From positions 2,504,450-2,568,449 of the forward strand of contig NC_014962.1 in NCBI RefSeq assembly GCF_000186345.1: DNA of 64,000 bases. Reading direction: 5' to 3'. The stretch is from Isosphaera pallida ATCC 43644. GTDB taxonomy: Bacteria > Planctomycetota > Planctomycetia > Isosphaerales > Isosphaeraceae. Shown piece by piece: positions 1 through 10,666 of this stretch. Position 1 is the first letter of the stretch. Each line of letters opens with the position of its first letter. Made by a program: the position numbers and the translations under genes. The notes beneath the pieces were generated by a model that worked only from the letters and a program-made list of their open reading frames with translations, was not told the DNA's origin and ran no database searches.

Positions 1-153
1 GTTCATTACGCCGACCATGAGAACCTCGCGCGTGGTCGCATCCTGCGTCACACATGGAATCAGACCGCGTTCGTCGAACTTGGGCTGGAGTTGCGTCCCT
101 TCCTCGATTTCAACCAAGGTGCCGCGTGGTGGAAAAGGTGGGAAGTTGATCAT
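1..153 (-). CDS. hisI: Phosphoribosyl-AMP cyclohydrolase, N-terminal part (cut by window edge)
   Basis: The first 51 residues of a protein on the minus strand run off the left edge. The stretch PKFDERGLIPCVTQDATT followed by EVLMVG is the conserved N-terminal block of HisI, which opens the ring of phosphoribosyl-AMP in histidine biosynthesis. The catalytic cysteines and metal ligands lie outside the window, so only the family can be judged. The ATG at 153-151 overlaps the TGA of the upstream DsrE-like gene as ATGA, so the two are probably translated from one message. It is not visible whether a HisE domain follows. Confidence 0.85.
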   Translation of the reverse strand, partial: MINFPPFPPRGTLVEIEEGTQLQPKFDERGLIPCVTQDATTREVLMVGVMN

Positions 154-527
154 AGCGTGATTACCTGATCCGGCATGGCTTCCGACAGCGCGGCGTAAAG
201 CTGCGGGAAGCAGCCGCACACCACACCCCCTACCATCCCTTTGGCCTTCACCGATCCGGTTCCGCATTGGTCGAAGGTTCCTTCGGCCAATCCCCGACGC
301 ACCGCGCATTGGTCACAGACCATCAGCAGAATCCCCTGTTCCTTGGCAATGCGGGCCAGCCTCTCTCCGACAGGATCACCAACGCGCAGGCAGAAAATGT
401 TATCGTCAAAAAACATCATTCCGACGACCTTAGCGCCATGAATCCCCTGTTCTAGCTGTGGAAGAATCATGGTGGCCAGCTTAAAGGAACTGGCCATGTT
501 CGTTGCAAAAACATAGGCTACCTTCAT
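150..527 (-). CDS. DsrE/DsrF-like small protein, close to the SaoD type
   Basis: A 125-residue protein. The start at 527 is preceded by an almost ideal AAGGAGA ribosome binding site; the open frame continues upstream to 704, but that part reads as non-coding. The opening MKVAYVFATNMASSFKL, the motif FDDNIFCLR and the cysteine motif CDQCAVRR match, from memory, the DsrE-related proteins annotated as SaoD. Further cysteines occur in DQCGTG and GVVCGCFPQL. DsrE-like proteins use cysteines to relay sulfur (possibly selenium); the substrate here is unknown. It overlaps hisI by 4 bases, which is an unusual partner. The family call is good, the exact role is not established. Confidence 0.75.
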   Translation of the reverse strand: MKVAYVFATNMASSFKLATMILPQLEQGIHGAKVVGMMFFDDNIFCLRVGDPVGERLARIAKEQGILLMVCDQCAVRRGLAEGTFDQCGTGSVKAKGMVGGVVCGCFPQLYAALSEAMPDQVITL

Positions 528-938
528 TTCCTTCTCCTTATCGTCGCAGGTCGGTCTCACGCCGGGGTGCTTGGAATAACCCCACTCGACGCAATCCCGA
601 ACGAAGTCGGTGTCGTTATTGGTCTTGATCACCCCAAAAGGCGCATTCGACGAAAGACATCGCGACTGCAATGTTCGTCGAGGATCGCGCCTAGGTTGAC
701 GCAACGCTCCTCACGGGGATGCTCCAAAGGTGTTGCCGCTGCGAAGGATCGGGCTTTTTGAGATAGCGTTCTCATGTACTATCGGGTTTGACCCGCTGGT
801 TGTCAAGAGGGAATTGGATTTTTACGCTGGCGATGCGATAAACTGCTTGCACAAAGGATCGACTGACAATCGTGTCGGGAAGATCTTCACCGAAGCGAAT
901 CGGCGGGTTTAAGTGAATCTAAGAATCTTTACCTTCCT
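528..938. other. Intergenic region, no gene seen
   Basis: About 410 bases between miaA and the DsrE-like gene, both on the minus strand. The frames here give arginine-rich translations with no family resemblance. It should hold the promoter of the DsrE-like/hisI pair, but no convincing -35/-10 pair could be assigned. A short palindrome TTCCTTCAAGGAA at 934-946 straddles the miaA stop codon and is too weak to call a terminator. Confidence 0.5.
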
Positions 939-1931
939 TCAAGGAAAATTGACTTGCCTCCTGTGATGTTCGAGGTCTTCAAATCGCCGGGCCAAACGCT
1001 GGGCGAGCGTAGCGGGGGACTCATTGGCCATCACCGGTTCAAGGTGAACCTCGGCGAGATGACGAAACCAGGTTTCTTGACGCTTGGCCAGTTGACGAGT
1101 GCGAGCCTGAGCGCGTTCGATCATGGCGGCTCGGTCGAGGCGGCCTTGCAGGTGGTCGGCGGCCTCGCGGTAGCCGGCGGCCTGAGCGGGGATGGGATGC
1201 CAGGGGTGGGGAAGGGCCAGGAGTCGGGCGGTTTCGTCGAGCAGGCCGCCGCGGACCATCGCGTCGACCCGTTGGTTGATTCGTCGATGCAACTCGTCGC
1301 GCGGGCGGCTCAAGGCAATCACTGCGACGCCACGGGCTGGTTGGTCGTGGTCCTGACGCAACACGCTAGGGGGCTGGCCGGTGAGCAGGGCGATTTCCAA
1401 AGCGCGGATGACCCGGCGACGGTCGCGCGGCGGTAGACGTTGGGCGGTGGCGGGATCCAGCGCATGGAGACGGGTGTGCAACTCGGCGTCGTTGAGTCGT
1501 TCCAGGGAATGCCGAAGCTCGGGGTCGGCGGCGGGGCCGTCGAACAGTCCCCGCAGCATCGCCTTGAGATAGAGCGGCGTCCCGCCGGTCACCAAAATCG
1601 GCACCCCGCGCCTTTCCAGCACGTCGACCACTCGGGCGGCCTGTTCCAGGAAAAAGGCGACCGAGGCTCCCTCCCAGGGGTCGAGCAGGTCGAGCAGGTG
1701 GTGGGGAACCGTCGCGCGTTCCTCGGGCGTCGGCTTGGCGGTGCCGATGTCCATGCCGCGATAGAGGGTCATCGAATCCATCGTCACGATCTCGGCCCCC
1801 CAAAGCCGCGCCAACTCGATCGCCACGGCGGTTTTGCCCGAGGCGGTCGGGCCGGTCAGAAACCGACAGCGGCGGAAACGCTCCGGACCCGGCGGTGTGG
1901 AGCGGGCATCGACGGGGGAGCAAAGACTCAT
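939..1931 (-). CDS. miaA: tRNA dimethylallyltransferase
   Basis: A 330-residue protein of normal family length. It transfers a dimethylallyl group to the N6 of A37 in tRNAs that read UNN codons, a modification that stabilises codon pairing. Visible landmarks are the P-loop GPTASGKT at residues 27-34, the MDSMTLYRGMDIGTAKP block at about 51-67 (catalytic Asp), the VTGGTPLYLKAML segment, the RRVIRALEIALLTG helix, and KRQETWFR near the C-terminus. GAGG lies 10 bases before the ATG at 1931. The first 20 residues are an unconserved extension. It stands alone, divergent from the lipoprotein gene that follows. Confidence 0.95.
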   Translation of the reverse strand: MSLCSPVDARSTPPGPERFRRCRFLTGPTASGKTAVAIELARLWGAEIVTMDSMTLYRGMDIGTAKPTPEERATVPHHLLDLLDPWEGASVAFFLEQAARVVDVLERRGVPILVTGGTPLYLKAMLRGLFDGPAADPELRHSLERLNDAELHTRLHALDPATAQRLPPRDRRRVIRALEIALLTGQPPSVLRQDHDQPARGVAVIALSRPRDELHRRINQRVDAMVRGGLLDETARLLALPHPWHPIPAQAAGYREAADHLQGRLDRAAMIERAQARTRQLAKRQETWFRHLAEVHLEPVMANESPATLAQRLARRFEDLEHHRRQVNFP

Positions 1932-1996
1932 GATGCAACGACCTCAGGCGACGTTGAACCGCAGGGGGGGATGAAGCGTACCAAGAGGCATACTTC

Positions 1997-3970
1997 ATGG
2001 AGCGGAGAAGCGGAGCCTCCGCGCGGCCGGAGCCTATCTTTCCGCCTCCCGCGCACACAGACATGGTTGGGGTTATGACGTTGTTCGGCAAGACCGCGGC
2101 GATGATCCATTCTTCCACCTGCCCCTCTTCCCACCCGCTTCAGGTTGGCCGGGAGGAAGGTGGTCCTTCAAAACACCAGGGTTTCCCTTCCTCGCGCCGT
2201 CGGGTCTATCTGGTCTTGATGTTGGCGGGGCTGATCCTGGCCGCCGACGCAGGGTGCGGCTCGCGCAAGGAGATCAGCTCCAGCCCCGGCGGGATGCCCT
2301 CGGCCCGTCGAGACCGCAACGGCGATGGCATCGGCGGAGGCCTGACCATTGCCGATCAACGCGCCGTGATTTTGAAAAGCGTCATTGAGTTGATCCGAAC
2401 CGCTCCCGAAAACCCCGGCGCGCGGAATTTCGCCATCGCGGTGGACAGCCTCAACCAATGCTTCATTGATGAACCCGACGGTCGTTACCGGGTGGACGAG
2501 GCGACTCGGGCCCTGTTTCAGACCCTCTCGAACCCTCCAGCGGCGTTGACGGAGTTGGAGTCGCGTCAATGGGTCGAGCTGGATGCCCGTCACGTCGAGG
2601 ACTGTCTACTTTACAGCCGGATTACCCGACGCTTGACGCGGGACGATCGCTCGACGCTTGAAAACCTGGAGCGTCTTTTCGATTGGACCATCACCCAAGT
2701 GGCCCTCGCGCCCGCCAACTGGTTGACGCTGGACCCCCGACTGCCTCAAGCCCAGGCCCGTCCCTACGACGTGCTGATCCGCGGTTTGGCCGTCGAACGC
2801 GGACTGTGGGCGGAGCGCTCCTGGCTCTTCATGGCGCTTTGCCGCCAACTCAATCTGGACGCCGCCCTGGTGACAGTCGATCCGCCCGACGAGCAAGTGG
2901 GCGAGACCCTGCTTGGGGTCGCGGTGGTGGTGGATGGAGAGATGGTCATGTTCAACCTCTCCACCGGCTTCCCCCTCCGCGACGCCCAGGGACAACGCGC
3001 TACCCTCGCCGCGATGGTCCGCGATCCTGACCTGCTGCGCGGCTACGACCTGCCCGAATCGCCCTTCCCCGTCCAACCCGCCGACCTGGTTCAAGGAAAG
3101 GTCACGTTCTATCTCGATTCAAGCCGGGGCTACATGTGCCCCAAAATGAAACTCCTTCAAGAACTGCTCTCGGCCGATTTGCGGATGATCCTGCACCGCG
3201 AGCCCTCCGCCCAGTTCGACGCCATCTTCAAAGCCGCCTCGGCCGCGGGTCTGAACCATCCCCAAGTCGCCTTTTGGGACATGCCGCGGCAAATCGAGCA
3301 ACTGCTGTTGACGAGTCCGCAGTTTGTCGCTTCAACCAAGGACTTCCTGCTCTTTTTCAACGCTCGCTTGGAACTGACTCCCGAAATGCCCCTCCTAGCC
3401 GCGCGGCTAGCTCAACTGCGGGGCGATCTCGGCCAGGCGAAAACCAAATATGTCAACTTTCGATTCGCCGACCGGATCGAACAACGCGACGGCAATGTCA
3501 TCCAACTGCCCCGCGAACTTCAGGCGGTTCTCGACCTCTACGCCACCTATTTTCTGGGGCTTTGTCACTTGGAGGCCGGCAACTTCGAGAACGCGCGTCG
3601 CATGTTTGAACAAACCCTGACGCTCTCGCCTGAGCCCCGGCGCGATCTTTCAGTGTTCGTCTATCCACACGTGTTTCGTTGGTCCGCGTTGTCCAACCTC
3701 GCCAGGTTGGAGGAACGAGCGGGCCAGATCGCCGAGGCGATCCGTGACTACACTCGTCCCAACGATTTGACCCCCCAGAAGATCGGCGACCAGCAGCGGG
3801 CTACCCAACTCGTCTTCGACGATCCGATGCGCCCGCTTGCGCCACCTCGTCCGCCCGCGCCTACCAGCTTCGCGGGTGTCTCGTTCGAGAACGCTCCGCC
3901 GCCCCCTTCGCCCAACACCGCCCCCGCATCCCCGGCTTTGGGAAGTCCGGCGTCACCCAGTGGAGGCTGA
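1997..3970 (+). CDS. Putative lipoprotein with transglutaminase-like and TPR-like regions
   Basis: The longest frame is 657 residues; ATGs at 1997, 2075 and 2102 are all possible and none has a clear ribosome site. A basic stretch and hydrophobic segment (RRRVYLVLMLAGLILAADAGC, residues about 67-87) suggest lipoprotein export, although the -3 position of the lipobox is Asp, which is unusual. Residues about 255-300 (RGLWAERSWLFMALCRQL...) resemble the core of transglutaminase-like folds but without the catalytic Cys at the expected place. Near residue 520, YFLGLCHLEAGNFENARRMFEQTL is a TPR-like helix pair. The C-terminus is proline-rich. The function is unknown; a surface or periplasmic role is inferred. 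Confidence 0.7.
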   Translation: MERRSGASARPEPIFPPPAHTDMVGVMTLFGKTAAMIHSSTCPSSHPLQVGREEGGPSKHQGFPSSRRRVYLVLMLAGLILAADAGCGSRKEISSSPGGMPSARRDRNGDGIGGGLTIADQRAVILKSVIELIRTAPENPGARNFAIAVDSLNQCFIDEPDGRYRVDEATRALFQTLSNPPAALTELESRQWVELDARHVEDCLLYSRITRRLTRDDRSTLENLERLFDWTITQVALAPANWLTLDPRLPQAQARPYDVLIRGLAVERGLWAERSWLFMALCRQLNLDAALVTVDPPDEQVGETLLGVAVVVDGEMVMFNLSTGFPLRDAQGQRATLAAMVRDPDLLRGYDLPESPFPVQPADLVQGKVTFYLDSSRGYMCPKMKLLQELLSADLRMILHREPSAQFDAIFKAASAAGLNHPQVAFWDMPRQIEQLLLTSPQFVASTKDFLLFFNARLELTPEMPLLAARLAQLRGDLGQAKTKYVNFRFADRIEQRDGNVIQLPRELQAVLDLYATYFLGLCHLEAGNFENARRMFEQTLTLSPEPRRDLSVFVYPHVFRWSALSNLARLEERAGQIAEAIRDYTRPNDLTPQKIGDQQRATQLVFDDPMRPLAPPRPPAPTSFAGVSFENAPPPPSPNTAPASPALGSPASPSGG

Positions 3971-3977
3971 CCCGACC

Positions 3978-4664
3978 ATGTCCTCGATCCCCTCGGTTGT
4001 CAGTCCCGCCATGTCCACCAACTCCCCAGCCTGGGCGCGCGTAGCCCGGATCGTGCCTCGCACCCGCGCCGAGGGGCCAGGGCTGCGGTTTGCGCTTTGG
4101 TTCCAGGGATGTCCTTTTCGCTGTCCAGGATGTTGTAACCCAGAGATGTTGACATTCAGAGGTGGTCAACTACTTTCATTCGAGTATGTATCAGATCAGC
4201 TGCATCAAGCCGCAGCTCCGGGCGATCTCGAAGGCATCACTCTATTGGGTGGCGAACCCTTCGCGCACGCCGGTCCCGCTGCTGACCTCGCCAAATTGGC
4301 CCGCGACCTGGGCTTGACCGTCATGGTCTTCACGGGATTCACTCTAGAGGATCTGCGCGACTCCTTCCCGAGTCATCCCGATCGCGCCCGCTTGTTGGCA
4401 TACGTCGATCTGTTGGTGGATGGTCCCTACAATCGCACTTGCCCCGAACCTCCGCCACCCTTGGGACGGCGCTGGATCGGCTCGACCAATCAACGAGTCC
4501 ATGCCTTTCGTGGTCATCCCGATGTGGCCGCGGATCCCCGCTGGCGCGAACCCAACACCCTGGAACTGCGTTTGGACTCTCACGCTTTGACCATCAACGG
4601 TTTCCCCGCCCCTAGCGCCGTGGGACTTTGGAAGCGGCCAACCCGCTCGGTCAAGCATGAGTGA
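3978..4664 (+). CDS. Radical SAM activase-like 4Fe-4S protein (NrdG/PflA type)
   Basis: A 228-residue protein starting 7 bases after the preceding lipoprotein gene, so probably co-transcribed. CPFRCPGC (Cys45, Cys49, Cys52) is the CX3CX2C motif that binds the radical-SAM 4Fe-4S cluster; ITLLGGEPF is the GGEP-type segment that helps bind SAM. The size and layout match activating enzymes of anaerobic ribonucleotide reductase or pyruvate formate-lyase, but no such glycyl-radical enzyme is encoded nearby, so the target is unknown. A second ATG at 4014 is an alternative start. Confidence 0.8.
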   Translation: MSSIPSVVSPAMSTNSPAWARVARIVPRTRAEGPGLRFALWFQGCPFRCPGCCNPEMLTFRGGQLLSFEYVSDQLHQAAAPGDLEGITLLGGEPFAHAGPAADLAKLARDLGLTVMVFTGFTLEDLRDSFPSHPDRARLLAYVDLLVDGPYNRTCPEPPPPLGRRWIGSTNQRVHAFRGHPDVAADPRWREPNTLELRLDSHALTINGFPAPSAVGLWKRPTRSVKHE

Positions 4665-4742
4665 ACAACAAATCAACAAAAGCAAATATATTCAAACACA
4701 CTGGTTGCTTCTCAAATGAACTTCCTTAGTTTTCAAGATCGC

Positions 4743-4780
4743 GCGTTCCAACCCTGCCTGCGAGGAAAGGATTGGAACGC
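4743..4780. terminator. Hairpin between convergent genes
   Basis: GCGTTCCAA (4743-4751) and TTGGAACGC (4772-4780) form a perfect 9-bp stem around a 20-base loop. It lies between the radical SAM gene (plus) and eno (minus), where termination of both is expected. No U-run follows on either strand, so it may act with Rho or as an mRNA end stabiliser. Confidence 0.4.
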
Positions 4781-4835
4781 CGCCTTAGGGGTTGGAGTGA
4801 GGAGGTGAGGATCTTCGAGCTTGGGGAGGCACGAC

Positions 4836-6149
<1,314 letters not shown>

Positions 6150-6353
6150 CTACGGAACCACACTTCTGAGAATGTTCAAAAACGAGTGGACCAACCCGAC
6201 TGTCCGATGGGGTTTGAGGTGCTTCCCAACGAATAGCGCGATTCGGTTTGCTCTTTGAGGCGATTGGGAGGACGTTGCCGATTTCCTGTCACGGAGCAAG
6301 TCGGAAAGTTCAACGTCCTAATGGCCTTGGTCTGGTCACGCAAGTTGAGTTGG

Positions 6354-7598
6354 TCAGGGAGGAGAATCGCCCGCGCCTGGACGCAACCGTTCGGTGATGG
6401 GACGACGTTCGCGGGGGATAGCAGGAGGATTGAGCCGATCGGGTTGGGAATCCTGGTTGACCCCGGAGCGGCTGGCTTCTGTCCCCAACTGGTCAAGCAG
6501 AGGCGAGGAGGAACGCCCACGTTCCGGTTGACCACCCGATTCGGGAGCGACGCCGATTCGAGCGTCGAGCAGGTCGAATAGGTCGTCCATCTCGTCGCCT
6601 GCCGACTGATCACGTTCGATCCGATTAACAGGAATACGGAGGACCACAAGCGAACGCGATTTTTCAACCCCGGACTTGAGTTCCAGTTCGAGGAATTCGA
6701 CGCCGGGCGCGGGTGGCTCGAAGAAGTAGACTTCTTGAACCTTTTGTTGAGGCAGGAGGTCGCGCTCGATGAGGTCCCGTTCCAGCAGTCGGTAACTGGG
6801 CATGAGGACTTCTTTATAGTAGAAGCCCCGGTTATCGAGCAAGCTGGGACGGATTTTATACAGTTGACGGGTTTTGGCCAGGTTGCGCACTTCGATGGCC
6901 ACCACGAGACCAATGTCGGGGTATCGGGTGGTGGTTCCAGTTCGGGAGTGGATGTCCTGGACCAAAGGGCGTTCCAACCGAGCCGAGCGGATGCGGAACT
7001 GAAGATCACCCAGCATCGCCGGTTGATCGAATGGCGTCGCGGCGGGGCGTATTCGCTCGAGAAGGGGTTCGGCCTCGCCCATCCAGTTGGGAAACATCTT
7101 CTGAAGCGTTGGCTTGATACTTTCGGTCATCGCCATGCCGGCAATCGAGCCGCAAAACAGCAAGGCGATGGCCGGGGCAGCAAGCGTCTGGGACGAGATT
7201 ATCCCGATGATGATCCCGGCTAGGGCGAAGAGACCACCTAGACCGCCCAGCGAGATGGCTCCGCCGGTCTGATCCAGACGCAGACAGGCGGTGGCCAAGA
7301 GCCCGCAAAGCGCAGCGATCCAACCCAACAAAACGATGGTTCCTTGTAAGGGGTGACGGCCCATGATCGTACCGGGCGAGGAGGAGGGCAGTTGCAACCG
7401 GGGGGAAACGCCGGCCTCCGACGCCGTAGCGCGGGGCTCGCCGATGGTTCCTCCCGAACCGCCGACCGTGGCGCGAATCTTGTCCCGCCCCACTTTGAAT
7501 TGACGCGGACAATATGGGCAGGGGACCACCTGATCAAGGAACTCCTCGTGGAGCAGCAGCCGGTGTCGTCCGCATTCGCATTCCACGGCGATTGACAT
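6354..7598 (-). CDS. Zinc-ribbon membrane protein of unknown function
   Basis: A 414-residue protein. The first 35 residues hold CECG...CPYC, two cysteine pairs that would form a zinc ribbon. Residues about 85-165 contain two to three hydrophobic segments (LLGWIAALCGLLATACL, LFALAGIIIGIISS, AIALLFCGSIAGMA). The following 180 residues look like a beta-rich extracytoplasmic domain, and the last 70 are proline- and arginine-rich and disordered. The ATG at 7598 has GAGG about 8 bases upstream. This zinc-ribbon/membrane/beta-domain layout is common among planctomycete orphans; no function can be given. The C-terminal tail has no motif. Confidence 0.7.
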   Translation of the reverse strand: MSIAVECECGRHRLLLHEEFLDQVVPCPYCPRQFKVGRDKIRATVGGSGGTIGEPRATASEAGVSPRLQLPSSSPGTIMGRHPLQGTIVLLGWIAALCGLLATACLRLDQTGGAISLGGLGGLFALAGIIIGIISSQTLAAPAIALLFCGSIAGMAMTESIKPTLQKMFPNWMGEAEPLLERIRPAATPFDQPAMLGDLQFRIRSARLERPLVQDIHSRTGTTTRYPDIGLVVAIEVRNLAKTRQLYKIRPSLLDNRGFYYKEVLMPSYRLLERDLIERDLLPQQKVQEVYFFEPPAPGVEFLELELKSGVEKSRSLVVLRIPVNRIERDQSAGDEMDDLFDLLDARIGVAPESGGQPERGRSSSPLLDQLGTEASRSGVNQDSQPDRLNPPAIPRERRPITERLRPGAGDSPP

Positions 7599-7766
7599 GA
7601 TCACGCCTCATTGACGGGGTTTTCAAGTTCGGCTCCGCCCCAGCCAAGTACGGAATTAGAAGAAAACGGGGGGGAAGAGCAAACTCACCTCGACAGCCAA
7701 TCTCGGCCAAGCCATTGCTCGCAACCGAGTCGATCCGAATCGAGTCGGCTAATGGTTCTGTCTCCG

Positions 7767-8522
7767 TCAACCGCCCGCCCGACCTTGACGCGCTACCGCC
7801 TCGGCGGCCGCCTTGACCGCCTCCGCGTCCCCCAGGTAACGCGAACCTTGCGGCTTGAGATTCTCGTCGAGTTGATAGACCAGGGGAATGCCGGTCGGAA
7901 TATTCAGTTCAAGAACGTCTTGATCCGACAGGCCGTCAAGGTGTTTGACCAAGGCTCGAAGGCTGTTGCCGTGGGCAACGATTAACACCTGCTTGCCGGC
8001 CTGGATGTCGGGTGCGATCACCTCGTTCCAGTAGGGCAGGACCCGCGCCAGGGTGTCCTTGAGGCTTTCACACGCGGGCAACTGGTCGGGCGTTAGGTCG
8101 CGGTAACGCCGGTCGTGACGCGGGTGGCCGGGATCGTCCGGCGAGAGGGGGGGAGGCGGGATGTCGTAGCTGCGTCGCCAGATCTTCACTTGATCTTCGC
8201 CATGACGCGCGGCGGTCTCGGCCTTGTTCAGTCCTTGAAGCGCGCCATAGTGCCGTTCGTTGAGCCGCCAGCTTCGCACCACGGGCACCCAGAGTTGGTC
8301 GAGTTCGTCCATTGCCAGCCAGAGGGTACGGATCGCCCGTTTGAGGACCGAGGTGTAGGCCACGTCGAAGGCGAACCCTTCGGCCTTCAGCTGCTCCCCA
8401 GCGCGTTTGGCCTCGGCGAGTCCCTTGTCGGACAGATCGACATCGACCCATCCCGTGAAACGGTTCTCCAGATTCCAGCGGCTTTCACCGTGGCGGAGCA
8501 TCACCAGCGTCTGAGTCGGCAT
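7767..8522 (-). CDS. gpmA: 2,3-bisphosphoglycerate-dependent phosphoglycerate mutase
   Basis: A 251-residue cofactor-dependent mutase that interconverts 3- and 2-phosphoglycerate. The phosphohistidine motif LRHGESRWN (His11) is at the N-terminus, followed by [41 protein letters not shown] and the second catalytic histidine in [14 protein letters not shown]. Length and order are those of E. coli GpmA. An in-frame GTG lies at 8537, but the ATG at 8522 fits the family start better. It would feed enolase in the same pathway; the two genes are not in one operon. Confidence 0.95.
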   Translation of the reverse strand: MPTQTLVMLRHGESRWNLENRFTGWVDVDLSDKGLAEAKRAGEQLKAEGFAFDVAYTSVLKRAIRTLWLAMDELDQLWVPVVRSWRLNERHYGALQGLNKAETAARHGEDQVKIWRRSYDIPPPPLSPDDPGHPRHDRRYRDLTPDQLPACESLKDTLARVLPYWNEVIAPDIQAGKQVLIVAHGNSLRALVKHLDGLSDQDVLELNIPTGIPLVYQLDENLKPQGSRYLGDAEAVKAAAEAVARQGRAGG

Positions 8523-8863
8523 CGCGTCGCGTCTCACTCCTTCGCTCGCCCGTCAGTCACTCTCGTTGCGTTGTTGGGATCGGGAGCCGACCCGATTTCG
8601 TCCCGTCGCGTGGTTCGAGTCAATTGCGGGCGTTCTAGTGGGGTGGTTCGGGATCAGGCGGACAAGGCCGGGCCTATCCGATTGGAACGAATCCGAGCGA
8701 CAAGGTTTCGCGCTGCGATCCGTTCCCCAGGTCTTGGTACCTGATTGAGTCTTGCCTTTGGCGGGGACAACCCCGAGCAAGATTGTACGATCGAGCCGCT
8801 TCCGTTGCGAGACCCAACCCGATTGCGTCAACTCCACACGGGCGACACGACGATTACTCCGAT
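8523..8863. other. Intergenic region, no gene seen
   Basis: About 340 bases between gpmA and the FAD oxidoreductase gene, both on the minus strand. No frame gives a protein-like translation. A small hairpin CAGGT/ACCTG lies near 8725-8745. It should contain the gpmA promoter, but no clear elements were recognised. Confidence 0.4.
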
Positions 8864-10666
8864 TCACAACGCGCTGGTCTCGGGCCAGGACAATTCCAGC
8901 CCCTCAGCGCTGAGGAGCGACTGGAACGCGGCGAGTCGGTGGGGATGGTTGCGAACTCCGCGCGGCGTCAGGTTTTGGCTCAAACAGAAATCCACGAGCA
9001 GTCCGGCCGCCTCACCAATGGTCCATTCCACGGGATGCAGTCGGAAGGCCCCGTTGGTGAGATGGGTTACGCCCAGGTTTTTGCAGGCGGGCAACAGATT
9101 CTCTAGGCGGACTGGAATGAGCGCGCCCAAGGGGATCTGAAAGGGAAGGCAAGCCAAGTCGAGGTAGTTGCGGCCGCCGGTGGTGGGGTGCAGGTCGATC
9201 CGGTAGGCTCCGACGCCCACCGAGTCGGCGAAGGGAGCGGCGGTGATCCGATCGCGGGTTGGGTCGAAGCCTGGTTGGCTTCGCAAGATCGCCCGACGCG
9301 CCTCCAGACCCACATGGTTTTCGGTGACGGTGAACTCGGCGACGATGCGGCGCGACTCCCGCACATAAGGGAACATGGCCAGACCATCGGCCGTTCCAGT
9401 GATGTCCCGACGCAACACCAAGCCAGGCCAGCCGGTTCCGCCGTCGGGACGGGGGGCTTCGGTCCTCATCCAGTGCAACAGCGACAGGCTTAGCGAGGCG
9501 GCTCGAGCGCGGGCCTGGTGGAAAGCCAAGGGGTTGGTAGGACCTTGGGGCGGGTGCAGCGGGGCCAGCCAAAAGTCGTTTTGGGGCCAGTTGACCAGGC
9601 TCACGTCTCGAATCCCGGCGGATGCCTCAAAGCTAGACGCGGCGAGAATGCGGCGATAGACCCAGAGGTTCAGGCTGGCTCCCGGCACGTCGTCGCGGGT
9701 CGGGTCGAAGCCGGCAGTGGTCGGCTCGAGCGTGACCGGGTGGGAAAAGGTCCACGAAAGCAACGGGCCAGGCCAGGCTGGTTCCAGCTGAGGATGGTGG
9801 TCTCGCCAGAAGGCGTAATCCTCGGGTGGATCGGGATCGCCCACATGGTTCTCGCCGGGACGGTGTTCGACGGCGAAGCAAAGCGTGAACCCTTGAACGT
9901 CGTCGGGACGGGCTTGCTCCGGCGCGTGGGGCTCCTGGGTGTCGGCATGCGACTCGGCTCCCGTGACGAACTCGGCCCCGGCCAACGGCAACAGATCACC
10001 TAGTTCGGTGGCGTCGAGAATGTAAGGGGCTTCGACAACCCTTAGCGTGTTGTCCCGGCTTCGCAACCGCACCATCCGCACGCGATCGCCCTCGGTCTCC
10101 ACTGTCTCGGCCCGCGTGCTGCGTAGGATCGTCAAGCGTCCTGCGGCCAGATACGGACCGAGCGCGGCCTCCAATTCCGCTAGAATCACCCGAGGCTCGC
10201 AACACAAACGCGAGACCCGACCTTGGCCGGGGTTGAGCCGTTCATCCCGAACTGAGGCTCCAGTAAGAGGATACACCCGACGGTAGTGGTCGCGCACCGC
10301 CTTCCTCAGCCGAGCATAGGAGGCCGTTCGACCGAACGACTCGATCCAGCGATGTTCGTCAGGAGGAACCGCCTGCGAGGTCCATTGGCCGCCCAACCAT
10401 TCGGTCTCTTCGACGAGGATGACCCGGCGACCGCGTCGGCAGGCAGCCAAGGCGGCCGCAACCCCGCCGATTCCTCCGCCGACAATCAGCACCTCAGCCC
10501 GAAGGACGGGTTCTTGGCCACTCGGGGCGAGCGGGAACCGATTCGTCCAAGGAGTTGCGAAGAGGACGGACGACGGAGAGCCGCCCAGAGCCGCGGCGGC
10601 GGCCACCGTTACGCCAAGGCCAAGCAGATCGCGGCGGGTTGGGAGGGCAGGACGCGACCAGGTCAT
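8864..10666 (-). CDS. Tat-exported FAD-dependent oxidoreductase
   Basis: A 600-residue protein. The N-terminus has TRRDLLGLG (residues 10-18) and a short hydrophobic stretch, a twin-arginine type export signal. The dinucleotide-binding motif VGGGIGGVAAALAACRRG (62-79) and the downstream VILVEETEWLGGQ identify an FAD-binding fold of the broad FAD-dependent oxidoreductase group frequent in planctomycetes. Its substrate is not deducible. Its ATG overlaps the TGA of the THX-type ribosomal protein gene as ATGA, so translation is probably coupled to that small upstream gene. Confidence 0.8.
   Translation of the reverse strand: MTWSRPALPTRRDLLGLGVTVAAAAALGGSPSSVLFATPWTNRFPLAPSGQEPVLRAEVLIVGGGIGGVAAALAACRRGRRVILVEETEWLGGQWTSQAVPPDEHRWIESFGRTASYARLRKAVRDHYRRVYPLTGASVRDERLNPGQGRVSRLCCEPRVILAELEAALGPYLAAGRLTILRSTRAETVETEGDRVRMVRLRSRDNTLRVVEAPYILDATELGDLLPLAGAEFVTGAESHADTQEPHAPEQARPDDVQGFTLCFAVEHRPGENHVGDPDPPEDYAFWRDHHPQLEPAWPGPLLSWTFSHPVTLEPTTAGFDPTRDDVPGASLNLWVYRRILAASSFEASAGIRDVSLVNWPQNDFWLAPLHPPQGPTNPLAFHQARARAASLSLSLLHWMRTEAPRPDGGTGWPGLVLRRDITGTADGLAMFPYVRESRRIVAEFTVTENHVGLEARRAILRSQPGFDPTRDRITAAPFADSVGVGAYRIDLHPTTGGRNYLDLACLPFQIPLGALIPVRLENLLPACKNLGVTHLTNGAFRLHPVEWTIGEAAGLLVDFCLSQNLTPRGVRNHPHRLAAFQSLLSAEGLELSWPETSAL

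Noticed and set aside
1366..2118. Long Arg/Pro-rich frames in both directions across miaA
   Set aside because: All overlap the full-length miaA gene and have compositions typical of out-of-frame GC-rich DNA.
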